Part shown: piece after piece, positions 25,038-34,066 of the stretch
Position numbering within the stretch: the stretch's first letter is position 1
How the letters are laid out: the number at the start of each line of letters is the position of its first letter
Assembly (NCBI RefSeq): GCF_030316885.1
Contig: NZ_JASZYQ010000008.1
Location: 113,646-177,645 of the forward strand
Length of the DNA stretch: 64,000 nt
DNA from: Variovorax jilinensis
GTDB lineage: Bacteria; Pseudomonadota; Gammaproteobacteria; Burkholderiales; Burkholderiaceae_C
Reading direction: 5' to 3'
The notes under the pieces: generated by a model
What the model was told of the DNA's origin: nothing
The model's input: the letters and a program-made list of their open reading frames with translations, nothing else
The model's database searches: none
Made by a program: the position numbers and the translations under genes

Positions 25038-26000
25038 ATGGCAATGACCTACTCAAACGAGCCGGTGTGGCGCGAGATGCAAGCGTTTCTCCCCGTCGAT
25101 TTTCACTTCCGGGAGGGACACGAGCCGACAGAGGAATGGTGGAACTGGCGCGGCCACAAGATTCACCTCGATAGCTACAGAAATCCTCGGGCCGAGGTCA
25201 AGGTGATCCTGTTCCACGGCGTGGGCACAAACGGCCGGCAGATCTCCATGATCCTGGGCGCTCCACTGGCCCGACGTGGCTACGAGACCATTGCCATTGA
25301 CATGCCCGAGTACGGCATGACCGAAGTCGCTGAAATGGCCATCGTTCGCTATGACGATTGGGTGCAGGCGGGAAGCGACCTGATCGATGCCGAACTTGCA
25401 CGGGACGATCGTCCCATCGTCCTGTACGGATTGAGTGCCGGCGGCATGCTGACCTATCACGTCGCGGCACTGAACAAAAAGGTCAAGGGCATCGTTGGAA
25501 TGACGTTCCTGGACACCAGTAGCCGGAGGGTTCGCGACGAGACTTCGCTAAGCCTATTCATGAGCCGGGTTGGTGGTCCGATGCTTCACCTTGGCGCCAG
25601 GACGCCGCTGGCGGCGATGCGCATGCCCATGAAGCTGGCCAGCAAGATGCACACCTTGGTCAACAATCCAGCCGCGCTGAAGGTGTGGCTGTCGGACAAG
25701 CGTTCTGCTGGCAATGCGATGACCTTGGCGTTCCTCAGTTCTTATTTGGCCTACCGCCCCGTCAGCGAGCCCGAGGCCTTTGATGTATGTCCCGTTCTGC
25801 TGACCCAGCCAGCGGAGGATCGTTGGACACCCTTGTACCTGAGCGAACCGTTTCTGCGACGGCTGAAAATAGTGCCGGTGAAGAGCGTCATGCTTGAGCA
25901 AGCCGGTCACTATCCGCTGGAACAACCCGGCCTCTCGCAAATGGTCGAGGCGATTGATGCGTTCTATCGGGAGGTGGCGGCTAGCTCCTGGCGCTCTTAA
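25038..26000 (+). CDS. Alpha/beta-fold hydrolase
   Basis: A 320-residue alpha/beta hydrolase with the oxyanion strand VILFHGVGTNGR, the nucleophile elbow GLSAGG and a C-terminal His in AGHYPLEQPG; an Asp in AEDRWTPLY is the likely acid. No signal peptide is seen, so it acts in the cytoplasm. AGGAG lies 6 bases before the ATG. The gene stands alone; the sequence does not reveal its substrate. The frame stays open for 42 codons after the stop codon, to a TAG near 26128 (see findings). Confidence 0.85.
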   Translation: MAMTYSNEPVWREMQAFLPVDFHFREGHEPTEEWWNWRGHKIHLDSYRNPRAEVKVILFHGVGTNGRQISMILGAPLARRGYETIAIDMPEYGMTEVAEMAIVRYDDWVQAGSDLIDAELARDDRPIVLYGLSAGGMLTYHVAALNKKVKGIVGMTFLDTSSRRVRDETSLSLFMSRVGGPMLHLGARTPLAAMRMPMKLASKMHTLVNNPAALKVWLSDKRSAGNAMTLAFLSSYLAYRPVSEPEAFDVCPVLLTQPAEDRWTPLYLSEPFLRRLKIVPVKSVMLEQAGHYPLEQPGLSQMVEAIDAFYREVAASSWRS

Positions 26001-26228
26001 GCCTTTGCTTGGCGTCTAAACAAAGATGGCCGGGCATGGCGCCACGATTATCAGGAGGGCGACGAGTTGCTGTCATTCGTGTTAGTCGATGGGAAGGACT
26101 GCAACCGCTGCAAAGTGGACGCTTACTAGTTAGCCGGCTACCCCTCAGGTGAGTGCAACTTTTAGAGCGCGTAACCAGTGCAGACGACTATGCCAAGCTA
26201 AACAATGGCGGGCAGGACGCGTCCAAAT

Positions 26229-27140
26229 TCAGTGCATGCGCGCTCGCCGCCAGGCGCCGGGGCTGATGCCGGTCGCTCGAGTGAAGCTTCGCGTGAAGTG
26301 GCTCTGATCCGCGAAGCCGCAGGCAGCGGCGGCCTCAATGAGCGAGATTTCTCCATGGACCAGTAGGTGCTTGGCCATTCGGATTCGCTGGTCCAGGAGC
26401 CAGCGATGGGGCGGCAGGCCTGTGGAAAGGCGAAACGCGCGCGTGAAATGACTGCGTGAAAGGCCGCATTCCGTCGCAAGGTGGGCAAGCGACACATCCT
26501 CGGCGAGGTGATGCTGGAGATAGTCCTTCGCGCGTTTCTCCTGCCACGGGGCAAGTGCCCCAGCGCGTCGACGGTGTGGCAACTGGAGACCGCCGTACTG
26601 GGTGGCCAGGTGGATGTAGAGCGAGATGCCGACATGCTCCACAAACAGCGAATTGGCCTCGCTAGGTCGGGCGAGCGCCGGCAGCAACGCCTGCCCCAAA
26701 CCCAACAGGACGTGGTCGACCGCGCATTCTTCCGGAGCGCAGTGAAGCATTCCGATGCGCGGTCCACCGAACTCGTCGACCACTTCGTCGAAAGCAGTAC
26801 GAGTCACATGGAAATGCAGACAGTCGAACGGGTCGATCATGTTTGCGCGCCACTGCTGGTCAAGGTTGTAGAGGATGACCGCACCGGTCACATATGGTGC
26901 TGTGCGCATGCGGCGACCGTCGCGCCACAGTTCGAGGCGATTGAAATCACACAGATGAAGGTAGACGGCAAAGGCATCTTCTAGGTCGTAGAGCGGCGTC
27001 AACCCGTGGCCCGGTGAGCCGACACGCTCGCGGTTGACGAACAGTGAAGCCTTGTCGAGCGTGCCAGCAAAGAGGGTGGGTGTGTCTGCCACCCCCAAAT
27101 AGGAAGTCAGCCTTCGCGGAGCGCAATTGGTTCCGTCCAT
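26229..27140 (-). CDS. AraC-family transcriptional regulator
   Basis: A 303-residue regulator with a roughly 190-residue N-terminal ligand or dimerisation domain and a C-terminal AraC/XylS double helix-turn-helix (AKDYLQHHLAEDVSLAHLA, CGLSRSHFTRAFRLSTGL, then AAAACGFADQSHFTRSF and the closing TGISPGAWRR). The ATG at 27140 has AAAGG 8 bases upstream; an in-frame TTG at 27146 is less likely. It is divergent from the hydrolase/XapX/amidohydrolase operon, which it probably controls (inference). CAAAA-containing repeats in the 201-bp gap are possible binding sites. Confidence 0.9.
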   Translation of the reverse strand: MDGTNCAPRRLTSYLGVADTPTLFAGTLDKASLFVNRERVGSPGHGLTPLYDLEDAFAVYLHLCDFNRLELWRDGRRMRTAPYVTGAVILYNLDQQWRANMIDPFDCLHFHVTRTAFDEVVDEFGGPRIGMLHCAPEECAVDHVLLGLGQALLPALARPSEANSLFVEHVGISLYIHLATQYGGLQLPHRRRAGALAPWQEKRAKDYLQHHLAEDVSLAHLATECGLSRSHFTRAFRLSTGLPPHRWLLDQRIRMAKHLLVHGEISLIEAAAACGFADQSHFTRSFTRATGISPGAWRRARMH

Positions 27141-27341
27141 CGCCAAGCCTTTCGATGCCTGTTAGTCGCGGTGCGCCGGCGATTCTGCCCTCAAAACAAC
27201 CACGGCGGTGCACAAAAACGCGAGTGCGAACGGTTTCACGCCATCGACAAAAGCGGCAAAACGCCGTCTTTTTGGACAAGACCGGTAGCCCTGGCGAGCG
27301 ATAGCGTCCCGGTCGTGTACTCAACTTAGAGGAATTGACAA

Positions 27342-27995
27342 ATGTCCATCGTTGCCAAGCCCGTCCCCGGCCCCCTCCTGCTCACGCCCGATGACCACAC
27401 GCTCATCATGATCGACTTCCAGTCGCAGATGGCATTTGCGACCCACTCGATCGATGCGGTCTCATTGCGCACCAACGCTGCGTTGGTGGCCCATGCGGCG
27501 GCAGGCTTCGCCGCCTCGACCATCCTGACAACCGTGGCCGAGAAGAGCTTCTCTGGTCCGATGTTCGACGAGATCATTGCAGCCTTCCCGAAACAGACCG
27601 TGCTCGACCGAACCTCGATGAACACATGGGAAGACGCAAGCGTGGTCCGGCGCGTCAACGAAATCGGCAAGGGCCGGCTGGTGCTGTGCGGTCTGTGGAC
27701 CAGCGTGTGCATCGTCGGCCCGGCGTTGTCGGCGCTGGCGCAAGGCTATGAGGTCTACGTGCTGGCCGATGCCTGTGGCGACGTCTCGTCCGAGGCCCAC
27801 AACCGTGCCATGGATCGCATGGTGCAGGCCGGCGCGCGGCCGATGACGTCCCTGCAGTATCTGCTCGAGATGCAGCGCGACTGGGCCCGCGGCGAGACTT
27901 ACGAGCTCACGACCGGCATCGCGCGCAAGTTCGCCGGCGCCTACGGGCTCGGCATCATCTACGCCAAAACCATGTTCGGCGCCCACGAAGGCTGA
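27342..27995 (+). CDS. Isochorismatase-like cysteine hydrolase (YcaC type)
   Basis: A 217-residue hydrolase of the isochorismatase fold. Asp25 in LIMIDFQSQM and Cys123 in GLWTSVCIVGPAL are two catalytic-triad positions; the middle residue is less certain, since LDRTSMNTWED has Arg where many relatives show Lys or Arg. YcaC-type relatives hydrolyse amides or unknown small molecules. AGAGGAATTGACAA precedes the ATG. It opens a five-gene operon that includes an amidohydrolase, so consecutive C-N bond hydrolyses are plausible. Confidence 0.87.
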   Translation: MSIVAKPVPGPLLLTPDDHTLIMIDFQSQMAFATHSIDAVSLRTNAALVAHAAAGFAASTILTTVAEKSFSGPMFDEIIAAFPKQTVLDRTSMNTWEDASVVRRVNEIGKGRLVLCGLWTSVCIVGPALSALAQGYEVYVLADACGDVSSEAHNRAMDRMVQAGARPMTSLQYLLEMQRDWARGETYELTTGIARKFAGAYGLGIIYAKTMFGAHEG

Positions 27996-28006
27996 GGCGT
28001 GCGGCC

Positions 28007-28294
28007 ATGAAGCCCTATCTGGTCTCTGTCGCGATCGGCTTGCTGGTCGGCGTGATGTACGCGCTTTTCAACGTGCGCTCGCCGGCTCCACCGGTGATCG
28101 CGTTGGTGGGACTGCTGGGCATCCTGCTGGGCGAGCAGATCCCGCCATTGGTGAAGCAGGTGTTCAACAAGGATCCGGCACACGCTTCGTGGTTTCATCA
28201 TCAGGTCAAGCCGCACGTGTTCGGCGAATTGCCGCAGTGCGACGCGCAAGCGCAGGCAAGGTCCCCGTTGCTGGGAGATCGTCGTCATGGGTGA
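28007..28294 (+). CDS. XapX-domain (DUF1427) small membrane protein
   Basis: A 95-residue protein with two hydrophobic segments (LVSVAIGLLVGVMYALF and VIALVGLLGILLGEQIPP) and the XapX-family ending of the second helix. The tail after residue 60 is polar and probably cytoplasmic. XapX proteins are small inner-membrane proteins of unknown activity often found beside hydrolases. It starts 12 bp after the isochorismatase gene and its last 8 bp overlap the amidohydrolase gene, so it is co-translated. Confidence 0.85.
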   Translation: MKPYLVSVAIGLLVGVMYALFNVRSPAPPVIALVGLLGILLGEQIPPLVKQVFNKDPAHASWFHHQVKPHVFGELPQCDAQAQARSPLLGDRRHG

Positions 28295-30179
28295 TAGAGA
28301 GGCGCCGGACCTGATCCTGCACAACGGTCGATTTACGACGCTCGCCCGCGCCAACCCCGCCGCCGAAGCCGTCGCCATCCGCGACGGTCGCTTCACCTGC
28401 GTCGGCAGTAACGAAGAAACGACCCGACTTGCCGGACCGCGCACGCGCCGCATCGACCTGCAGGGCCGCAGCGTGCTGCCAGGGCTGATCGACAACCACC
28501 TGCACATCATTCGCGGGGGCCTCAACTTCAATCTGGAACTGCGCTGGGATGGCGTGCGCAGCCTGGCCGATGCGATGGACATGCTGCGCCGCCAGGTTGC
28601 CGTAACGCCCGCGCCGCAATGGCTGCGCGTCGTCGGCGGCTTCACCGAGCACCAGTTCGCCGAGCGGCGGCTGCCGACGCTCGACGAGCTCAATGCGGTC
28701 GCACCCGACACGCCGGTCTTCATCCTGCACCTCTACGACCGGGCGCTGCTCAACGGCGCTGCGCTGCGCGCGGTCGGCTACAGCCGGGATACTCCGGCGC
28801 CGCCGGGCGGCGAGATCGCGCGCGATTCGGCCGGCAACCCGACCGGGCTGCTGCTGGCCAAGCCCAACGCTGCGATCCTCTACGCGACGCTTGCCAAAGG
28901 GCCGAAGCTGCCCTTCGAGTACCAGCTCAATTCGACGCGCCACTTCATGCGCGAACTAAACCGTCTCGGCGTGACCGGTGCGATCGACGCGGGCGGCGGC
29001 TTCCAGAACTATCCCGAGGACTACGAGGTCATCCGCCAGCTCTCCGAAGCAGGTCAGCTCACGGTCCGCCTCGCTTACAACCTATTCACCCAGAAGCCGA
29101 AAGAGGAAAAGCAGGACTTCCTCAACTGGACGGCCCAGTCGACCTACAAGCAGGGCGACGACTACTTTCGCCATAACGGTGCCGGCGAAATGCTGGTGTT
29201 CTCTGCGGCCGACTTCGAAGACTTCCGCCAGCCGCGCCCCGACATGCCGCCGAACATGGAGGCCGATCTCGAGGAGGTGGTGCGCGTCCTCGCGCAAAAC
29301 CGGTGGCCGTGGCGCATGCATGCGACCTATGACGAAACCATCAGCCGGGCACTCGACGTGTTCGAGAAGGTCGACAGGGAGATCCCGCTGGCCGGGCTGA
29401 ACTGGTTCTTCGACCACGCCGAGACGATCTCCGAAGCGTCGATCGACCGCATCGCCGCGCTCGGTGGGGGCGTCGCGGTGCAGCACCGCATGGCCTATCA
29501 GGGCGAAAGCTTTGTCGAGCGCTACGGGGCGCGCGCGGCGGAGGCAACTCCGCCGGTCAAGCGGATGCTGGAGAAAGGCGCAAAAGTGTCGGCCGGCACG
29601 GACGCGACGCGCGTCGCATCGTTTAACCCTTGGGTGTCCCTTGCGTGGCTCACTACCGGTCGCACGGTGGGTGGGCTGCAGATCACGCCGCAGCGCAACT
29701 GCCTGGACCGCGAAACCGCATTGCGCATGTGGACCGAGAACGTCACCTGGTTTTCCAACGATGTTGGCAAGAAGGGCCGAATCGAAGTCGACCAGCTTGC
29801 AGACCTCGTGGTGCCCGACCGCGATTTCTTCGCTTGCCCCGAATCCGACATCGCCGACACCAGCGCTCTGCTCACGATCGTAGGTGGCAAAGTGGTCTTC
29901 GGTGCAGGACCCTTCGCTTCGGAAGATGACGGCGCGCCGCCGCCAGCCATGCCCGACTGGTCGCCCGTGCGAATGTTCGGCGGGTACGACCGCTGGAACG
30001 AGCGCGAGGGCGCGCCGCTACAGGCTGCGCGCGCTGCCGCCGCCGTGACGTCATGCGCTTGCGCCAATGCCTGTAGCCTGCACGGTCACCGCCATGCCAC
30101 CGCTTGGACCCGGCAAGTGCCGGTGACGGACCTCAAGAGCTTCTGGGGCGCACTCGGCTGCGCCTGTTGGGCGGTCTAA
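28287..30179 (+). CDS. YtcJ-like amidohydrolase with Cys-rich C-terminal tail
   Basis: A 630-residue amidohydrolase. Metal-binding HxH is His71-x-His73 in LIDNHLHI; further family motifs are the RMHATYDETI strand, FDHAETISEA, GVAVQHRMAYQ and GTDATRVASFNPW. No signal peptide is present, unlike the relative at 6762. The last 45 or so residues carry six cysteines and three histidines (SCACANACSLHGHRH, then GCACWAV at the very end), an arrangement that could bind a metal or cluster. The ATG overlaps the XapX end. With the isochorismatase-like enzyme it may open and degrade a cyclic amide or N-heterocycle (inference). Confidence 0.87.
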   Translation: MGDREAPDLILHNGRFTTLARANPAAEAVAIRDGRFTCVGSNEETTRLAGPRTRRIDLQGRSVLPGLIDNHLHIIRGGLNFNLELRWDGVRSLADAMDMLRRQVAVTPAPQWLRVVGGFTEHQFAERRLPTLDELNAVAPDTPVFILHLYDRALLNGAALRAVGYSRDTPAPPGGEIARDSAGNPTGLLLAKPNAAILYATLAKGPKLPFEYQLNSTRHFMRELNRLGVTGAIDAGGGFQNYPEDYEVIRQLSEAGQLTVRLAYNLFTQKPKEEKQDFLNWTAQSTYKQGDDYFRHNGAGEMLVFSAADFEDFRQPRPDMPPNMEADLEEVVRVLAQNRWPWRMHATYDETISRALDVFEKVDREIPLAGLNWFFDHAETISEASIDRIAALGGGVAVQHRMAYQGESFVERYGARAAEATPPVKRMLEKGAKVSAGTDATRVASFNPWVSLAWLTTGRTVGGLQITPQRNCLDRETALRMWTENVTWFSNDVGKKGRIEVDQLADLVVPDRDFFACPESDIADTSALLTIVGGKVVFGAGPFASEDDGAPPPAMPDWSPVRMFGGYDRWNEREGAPLQAARAAAAVTSCACANACSLHGHRHATAWTRQVPVTDLKSFWGALGCACWAV

Positions 30180-30181
30180 CG

Positions 30182-30601
30182 ATGAAAGCACTGCGCAACG
30201 CTTTCAAGACCGAAGTAGTGCGCTGGTTCGCGTTGCTGGCCCTGTGCGGCGCCTATTTGCAGGGCGATTTCAACAAGGCCACGGACTTCGCCGGAGCGCT
30301 GGCCGAGCTCCACCATTTCGGTATCGCGCCAGCCGCGCCGATCGGCATCGCGACGATCGTGGTCGAGCTGGGGGCCTCGCTCATGGTTCTTACCGGGTTT
30401 TACCGCTGGCTCGGCGCGCTCGTGTTGGCCGGCTTCACAGTGCTCGCGACCTTCGTCGCCAATCGGTTCTGGGAGTTTGCACCGCCCGAACGCTTCATGA
30501 TGGCCAACACCTTCTTTGAGCACTGGGGTCTGGTCGGCGGCTTTGTGTTCGTCGCGTGGCATGACCTTCGAGATGGGCCAGAGAATGCGGCACGCCCATG
30601 A
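30182..30601 (+). CDS. DoxX-family inner-membrane protein
   Basis: A 139-residue protein with four hydrophobic helices (WFALLALCGAYLQG, GIATIVVELGASLMVLTG, LGALVLAGFTVLATFVANRF, HWGLVGGFVFVAWHD), the DoxX-family layout. I start it at the ATG 2 bp after the amidohydrolase stop; the frame is open further upstream but would overlap that gene by 76 bp. DoxX relatives occur in thiosulfate:quinone oxidoreductase and other redox complexes, but most are uncharacterised. Its stop overlaps the MFS start (ATGA). Confidence 0.85.
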   Translation: MKALRNAFKTEVVRWFALLALCGAYLQGDFNKATDFAGALAELHHFGIAPAAPIGIATIVVELGASLMVLTGFYRWLGALVLAGFTVLATFVANRFWEFAPPERFMMANTFFEHWGLVGGFVFVAWHDLRDGPENAARP

Positions 30602-32235
30602 CCGATGCGCCGTCTGAACCGGCCGCCGCGACTGCCGGATCCACGCCGCGCGGCAGTTTCGCACCGCTGCGCGAGCGCGTGTTCGCCGTGCTTTGGGCGG
30701 CCACTGTTTTGGGCAACATCGGCACTTTCATGCGCGACGTAGCCAGCGCGTGGATGGTCACCGAGCTATCGGCCAGCCCGGCCGCCGTGGCGCTGGTGCA
30801 GGCTGCGGCCACGCTTCCGGTCTTTCTGCTCGCGATCCCAGCGGGCGTGCTCTCGGACATCCTCGATCGGCGCCGCTTCCTGATCGGCACTCAGGCCTTC
30901 CTGGCACTCGTGAGCCTCGCGCTGCTGGTACTCGCGAAGTCCGGCACGCTCAGCGTCGCAGCGCTGGTGCTGCTGACCTTCATGGGCGGCATCGGAGCGG
31001 CGTTGATGGGACCGACCTGGCAATCGATCGTGCCGGAACTGGTGCCGCGCGCCGAACTCAAGAACGCGGTGGCGCTCAATTCGCTCGGCGTGAATATCGC
31101 GCGCTCGATCGGCCCGGCCGCCGGCGGCTTGCTGCTGGCCAGCTTCGGCGCGGCGCTGACGTATGGCGTCGACCTGCTGAGCTATGTTTTCGTGATCGCG
31201 GCACTGCTCTGGTGGCGTCGTCCCCCGACGGCCGACGCCGCCTTACAGGAGGACTTTCTGGGCGCGTTCCGTGCGGGTATTCGCTTCACGCGCGCAAGCC
31301 GTGAGCTGCACGTGGTGCTGCTGCGCGCCGCGGTGTTCTTTCTTTTCGCAAGTTCGATCTGGGCGCTATTGCCGCTGGTCACACGCCAAATGCTGGGTGG
31401 CTCGGCCGGCTTCTACGGCGTACTGCTCGGTGCCGTGGGCGCGGGTGCCATCGCAGGGGCCGTAGCGATGCCACGCATTCGCGCACGGCTCGATGCCGAC
31501 GGGCTGGTGCTGCTGGCCTCGCTGATCACCGCGGGCGTGATGGCGGCCTTGTTCCTGACACCGCCGAAGTGGCTGGCCGGATTGTTGCTGTTGGTGCTCG
31601 GCTTTGGTTGGATCGTGGCGCTCACCACGCTCAATGCCGTGGCGCAATCGATCATGCCCAATTGGGTACGGGGCCGCGGGCTTGCCGTCTACCTCACCGT
31701 CTTCAACGGGGCATTGGCGGCGGGCAGCCTGGGCTGGGGGCTGGTCGCGCAGCAAACTGGCGTGCCGTTGGCGCTGTTGATCGCAGCGGCGGGGCTGGTG
31801 ATCGCGGCCGCCGTCTTCCATCGCATCAAGCTGCCGGCAGGCGACGCCGACTTGCAGCCATCGCACCATTGGCCTGAGCCGTTCCTGGCGGCGCCGGTGG
31901 CCAACGATCGCGGGCCGGTCATGGTTCAAGTCGAATACCATGTGCGCAAGCAGGACCGGACGGCTTTTTGGCAGGCCGTGCAGCGTCTGTCGGTGGAGCG
32001 GCGTCGCGATGGTGCCTATGCATGGGGTATTGGCGAAGACGCAAGCGACCCCGAGCGCCTTATCGAGTGGTTCCTGGTTGAATCTTGGGTCGAACATCTG
32101 CGCCAGCATGAGCGCGTGTCACGCGCGGATGCCGACCTCCAAGGCGAGACCGCGCGCTATCACATTGGCCCGGAGCGGCCACTTGTTCGACACTATCTAG
32201 CGGTTGATTCAGTCGCAGCCGCCGGGCCAGCCTGA
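30598..32235 (+). CDS. MFS transporter (MFS_3/EntS-like) fused to a C-terminal ABM-like domain
   Basis: A 545-residue permease. The first 410 residues give 10-12 hydrophobic helices with the EntS-like starts FAPLRERVFAVLWAATVLGN and DILDRRRFL. Residues about 435-540 (VMVQVEYHVRKQDRTAFW, GAYAWGIGEDASDPERLIE, VRHYLAV) resemble an antibiotic-biosynthesis-monooxygenase ferredoxin-like fold facing the cytoplasm, a known ending in the MFS_3 family. It closes the five-gene operon and is coupled to DoxX by ATGA. It probably exports or imports the operon's substrate. Confidence 0.87.
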   Translation: MTDAPSEPAAATAGSTPRGSFAPLRERVFAVLWAATVLGNIGTFMRDVASAWMVTELSASPAAVALVQAAATLPVFLLAIPAGVLSDILDRRRFLIGTQAFLALVSLALLVLAKSGTLSVAALVLLTFMGGIGAALMGPTWQSIVPELVPRAELKNAVALNSLGVNIARSIGPAAGGLLLASFGAALTYGVDLLSYVFVIAALLWWRRPPTADAALQEDFLGAFRAGIRFTRASRELHVVLLRAAVFFLFASSIWALLPLVTRQMLGGSAGFYGVLLGAVGAGAIAGAVAMPRIRARLDADGLVLLASLITAGVMAALFLTPPKWLAGLLLLVLGFGWIVALTTLNAVAQSIMPNWVRGRGLAVYLTVFNGALAAGSLGWGLVAQQTGVPLALLIAAAGLVIAAAVFHRIKLPAGDADLQPSHHWPEPFLAAPVANDRGPVMVQVEYHVRKQDRTAFWQAVQRLSVERRRDGAYAWGIGEDASDPERLIEWFLVESWVEHLRQHERVSRADADLQGETARYHIGPERPLVRHYLAVDSVAAAGPA

Positions 32236-32809
32236 AAGCCCAGCGGACGATGGCAAACGCAGCCGAGTCCAACCTCTACGCAACCTGTTCACTGGGCGTC
32301 GGCATGGTCGTGTGGCCACCTGGGAAAAGAAGAAATGGCCAAAGCCGACAGGCCTGCCAGCGACCAGAAAGTCGTGTCGAGAATGATTCACGAGCCGTCT
32401 GCCGAGTTCAATCATTGCGGTGTCGGAAGAGCTGGCTTGCATAGGCCGGAAACGCAATCGTCGGTTTTGCTCTAATGGTCGAACGCCCACCCAACGCTCC
32501 GCCAGTGCCAGCGCGGCCTGCATATCCGCTTCAGACTGGTGGCAGTCCGTCGATTTCCGCCGGCGAGCGTCGGAGGACGCGGTTACCTGACATTCGCGCT
32601 TTTGTGCGCGACCGGCCGGTCTACTTAGAAACTTGCCCTTCGCGGTTCGGTGCTGGCAACGACCAGGTCGACTACTGCTTTGAACAGCTGGTTCGCAACG
32701 TCGCGAAATGGCGTTCAGGGCCATTGGAGACCTGCACCCGTTGGGTGACAAGGACCCACCTCGGTAAAAGCCGGTGCAGGGAGACGGGCCTACGCCGCCG
32801 CCCGATGCG
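32236..32809. other. Convergent intergenic region, nothing identified
   Basis: There are 574 bases between the MFS stop and the DUF1254 stop. A minus-strand frame (32209-32751) and shorter plus frames are open but Arg/Ser/Pro-rich with no family features. AT-richer patches (for example around 32330-32480) differ from the flanks. I see no convincing gene, RNA or hairpin. Confidence 0.55.
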
Positions 32810-34066
32810 TTATCGCTTCAGCAGCGGGGGCGGAAAATAGTTCCGCGCCGCGACCTCGCCTCGCGGTCGGTAGAAGCGCAAGGTTAGGTTGTATTGCTGG
32901 CCCTTGGGCGTTGGCAGCCAGTTCGGCTCTGGCGCATCGATCGGCTTGTCGTCCGCGAAGTAGAGCGTGAGCGAGCCATCGCCCGAGAGCTGCAGCCTCG
33001 ATTGATTGTTCAGCAGATAGCGCTTCAGCGGATTGACCAGCACCCGCCGGTTGACCGAGTCCACCGCGATCACCGACCAGAAGTAGGTGGCGTATTGCAT
33101 CGGCAACTTCTCGCTCGGAAAGGTCAAGGTGTAGACGTGGCCGGAGTCGAGCGGCTCGTCGTTGCTGTCCGCGGCGCCCTTGTAGTAGATGACCTCCTGC
33201 GGCGTGTTCGCCCAGATGCCGCCGTAGTTGGCATACGTGCGCGTCAGCCAGTCTTGCCCGTAAGCGCCGGAAGTCGCCGGCAGCGCCCAGCCGTCCTTTC
33301 GGATTCCGTGGCCCACGACGCGCAGCCCGGCCCTGAACGCGGGTATAGCCTTTTCGCGGACCACGGCGTCGATGCGCTTGCCCTCCGCCGTGTCCCTCAC
33401 CGCTCGTGCGATGGCGCGCGTGTCGGCCTGCAGCTTCTCCATGCCAGGGTTGATGTCGGCCTCACTGTCTAGCGCGAGTTCGGCCGACTCGAAGGCTTCG
33501 ACACCCGGCAATGCGTCTGGCTCGAACATCACGGTCTGCGGAATGCGTTCCGGCAGTTCGGGACGGCCGATGATTTCGAATTTGAACTTGTGCTGTAGAG
33601 CGACGGCCGCGTCCCAATCGGAGCCCAGTTCCACCCGAAGCAGTACGCGAAGATATTTGCTCGGCACATCCACCCGTCGGGCCAGCGATGGAAGTTTCAC
33701 GTCTGCCCCCGCGAGGCACACAGCGAAATCGCCGCTGGGCCGCTCGAGAAATGCCCGTTCGTTAATGTTGGCCACCGTCTCGCCCCAGCCATTCAAGAAG
33801 TGGACCGTGTAGTAGCGGCCTGCAATCTCAGGAACACTCAGCAGAAGGTAGCTCTTCTCGTCGATGGCGATCCATGCTTCCGAGTACGCGACATCAAGGT
33901 TGGGGTTGGCCCAGGCTACTTGCCCTGGTTCACGGTGCACCGGCCGGTTCCATTGGAAGCCGTCCTTGAAGTCCTTCTGCTGTTGCTGCAACACGAGAAG
34001 TCGGCTCAACAGATAGATATAAGCGTCGCTGATCTCTTGATCGCTCAGCACTGGCGCGAGTGACAT
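32810..34066 (-). CDS. DUF1254/DUF1214-type protein
   Basis: A 418-residue protein of the paired DUF1254-DUF1214 family. The N-terminal part has the DUF1254 pattern (ISDAYIYLLSRLLVLQQ, VAWANPNLDVAYSEAWI, YYTVHFLNGWGETVANI) and the C-terminal part the DUF1214 pattern (YANYGGIWANTPQEVIYY, YFWSVIAVD, YLLNNQSRLQLSGDGSLTLYF). The ATG at 34066 is preceded by GGGAGAAAAC; longer in-frame starts add an arginine-rich stretch and lack that site. No signal peptide is seen at this start. Function is unknown; some relatives are phosphatase-like or virus-like proteins. It is divergent from the MalT-type regulator, which may control it. Confidence 0.85.
   Translation of the reverse strand: MSLAPVLSDQEISDAYIYLLSRLLVLQQQQKDFKDGFQWNRPVHREPGQVAWANPNLDVAYSEAWIAIDEKSYLLLSVPEIAGRYYTVHFLNGWGETVANINERAFLERPSGDFAVCLAGADVKLPSLARRVDVPSKYLRVLLRVELGSDWDAAVALQHKFKFEIIGRPELPERIPQTVMFEPDALPGVEAFESAELALDSEADINPGMEKLQADTRAIARAVRDTAEGKRIDAVVREKAIPAFRAGLRVVGHGIRKDGWALPATSGAYGQDWLTRTYANYGGIWANTPQEVIYYKGAADSNDEPLDSGHVYTLTFPSEKLPMQYATYFWSVIAVDSVNRRVLVNPLKRYLLNNQSRLQLSGDGSLTLYFADDKPIDAPEPNWLPTPKGQQYNLTLRFYRPRGEVAARNYFPPPLLKR

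Noticed and set aside
32236..32809. Possible mobile-element or tRNA remnant in the large convergent gap
   Set aside because: I looked for inverted terminal repeats, transposase motifs and a tRNA T-loop and saw none.
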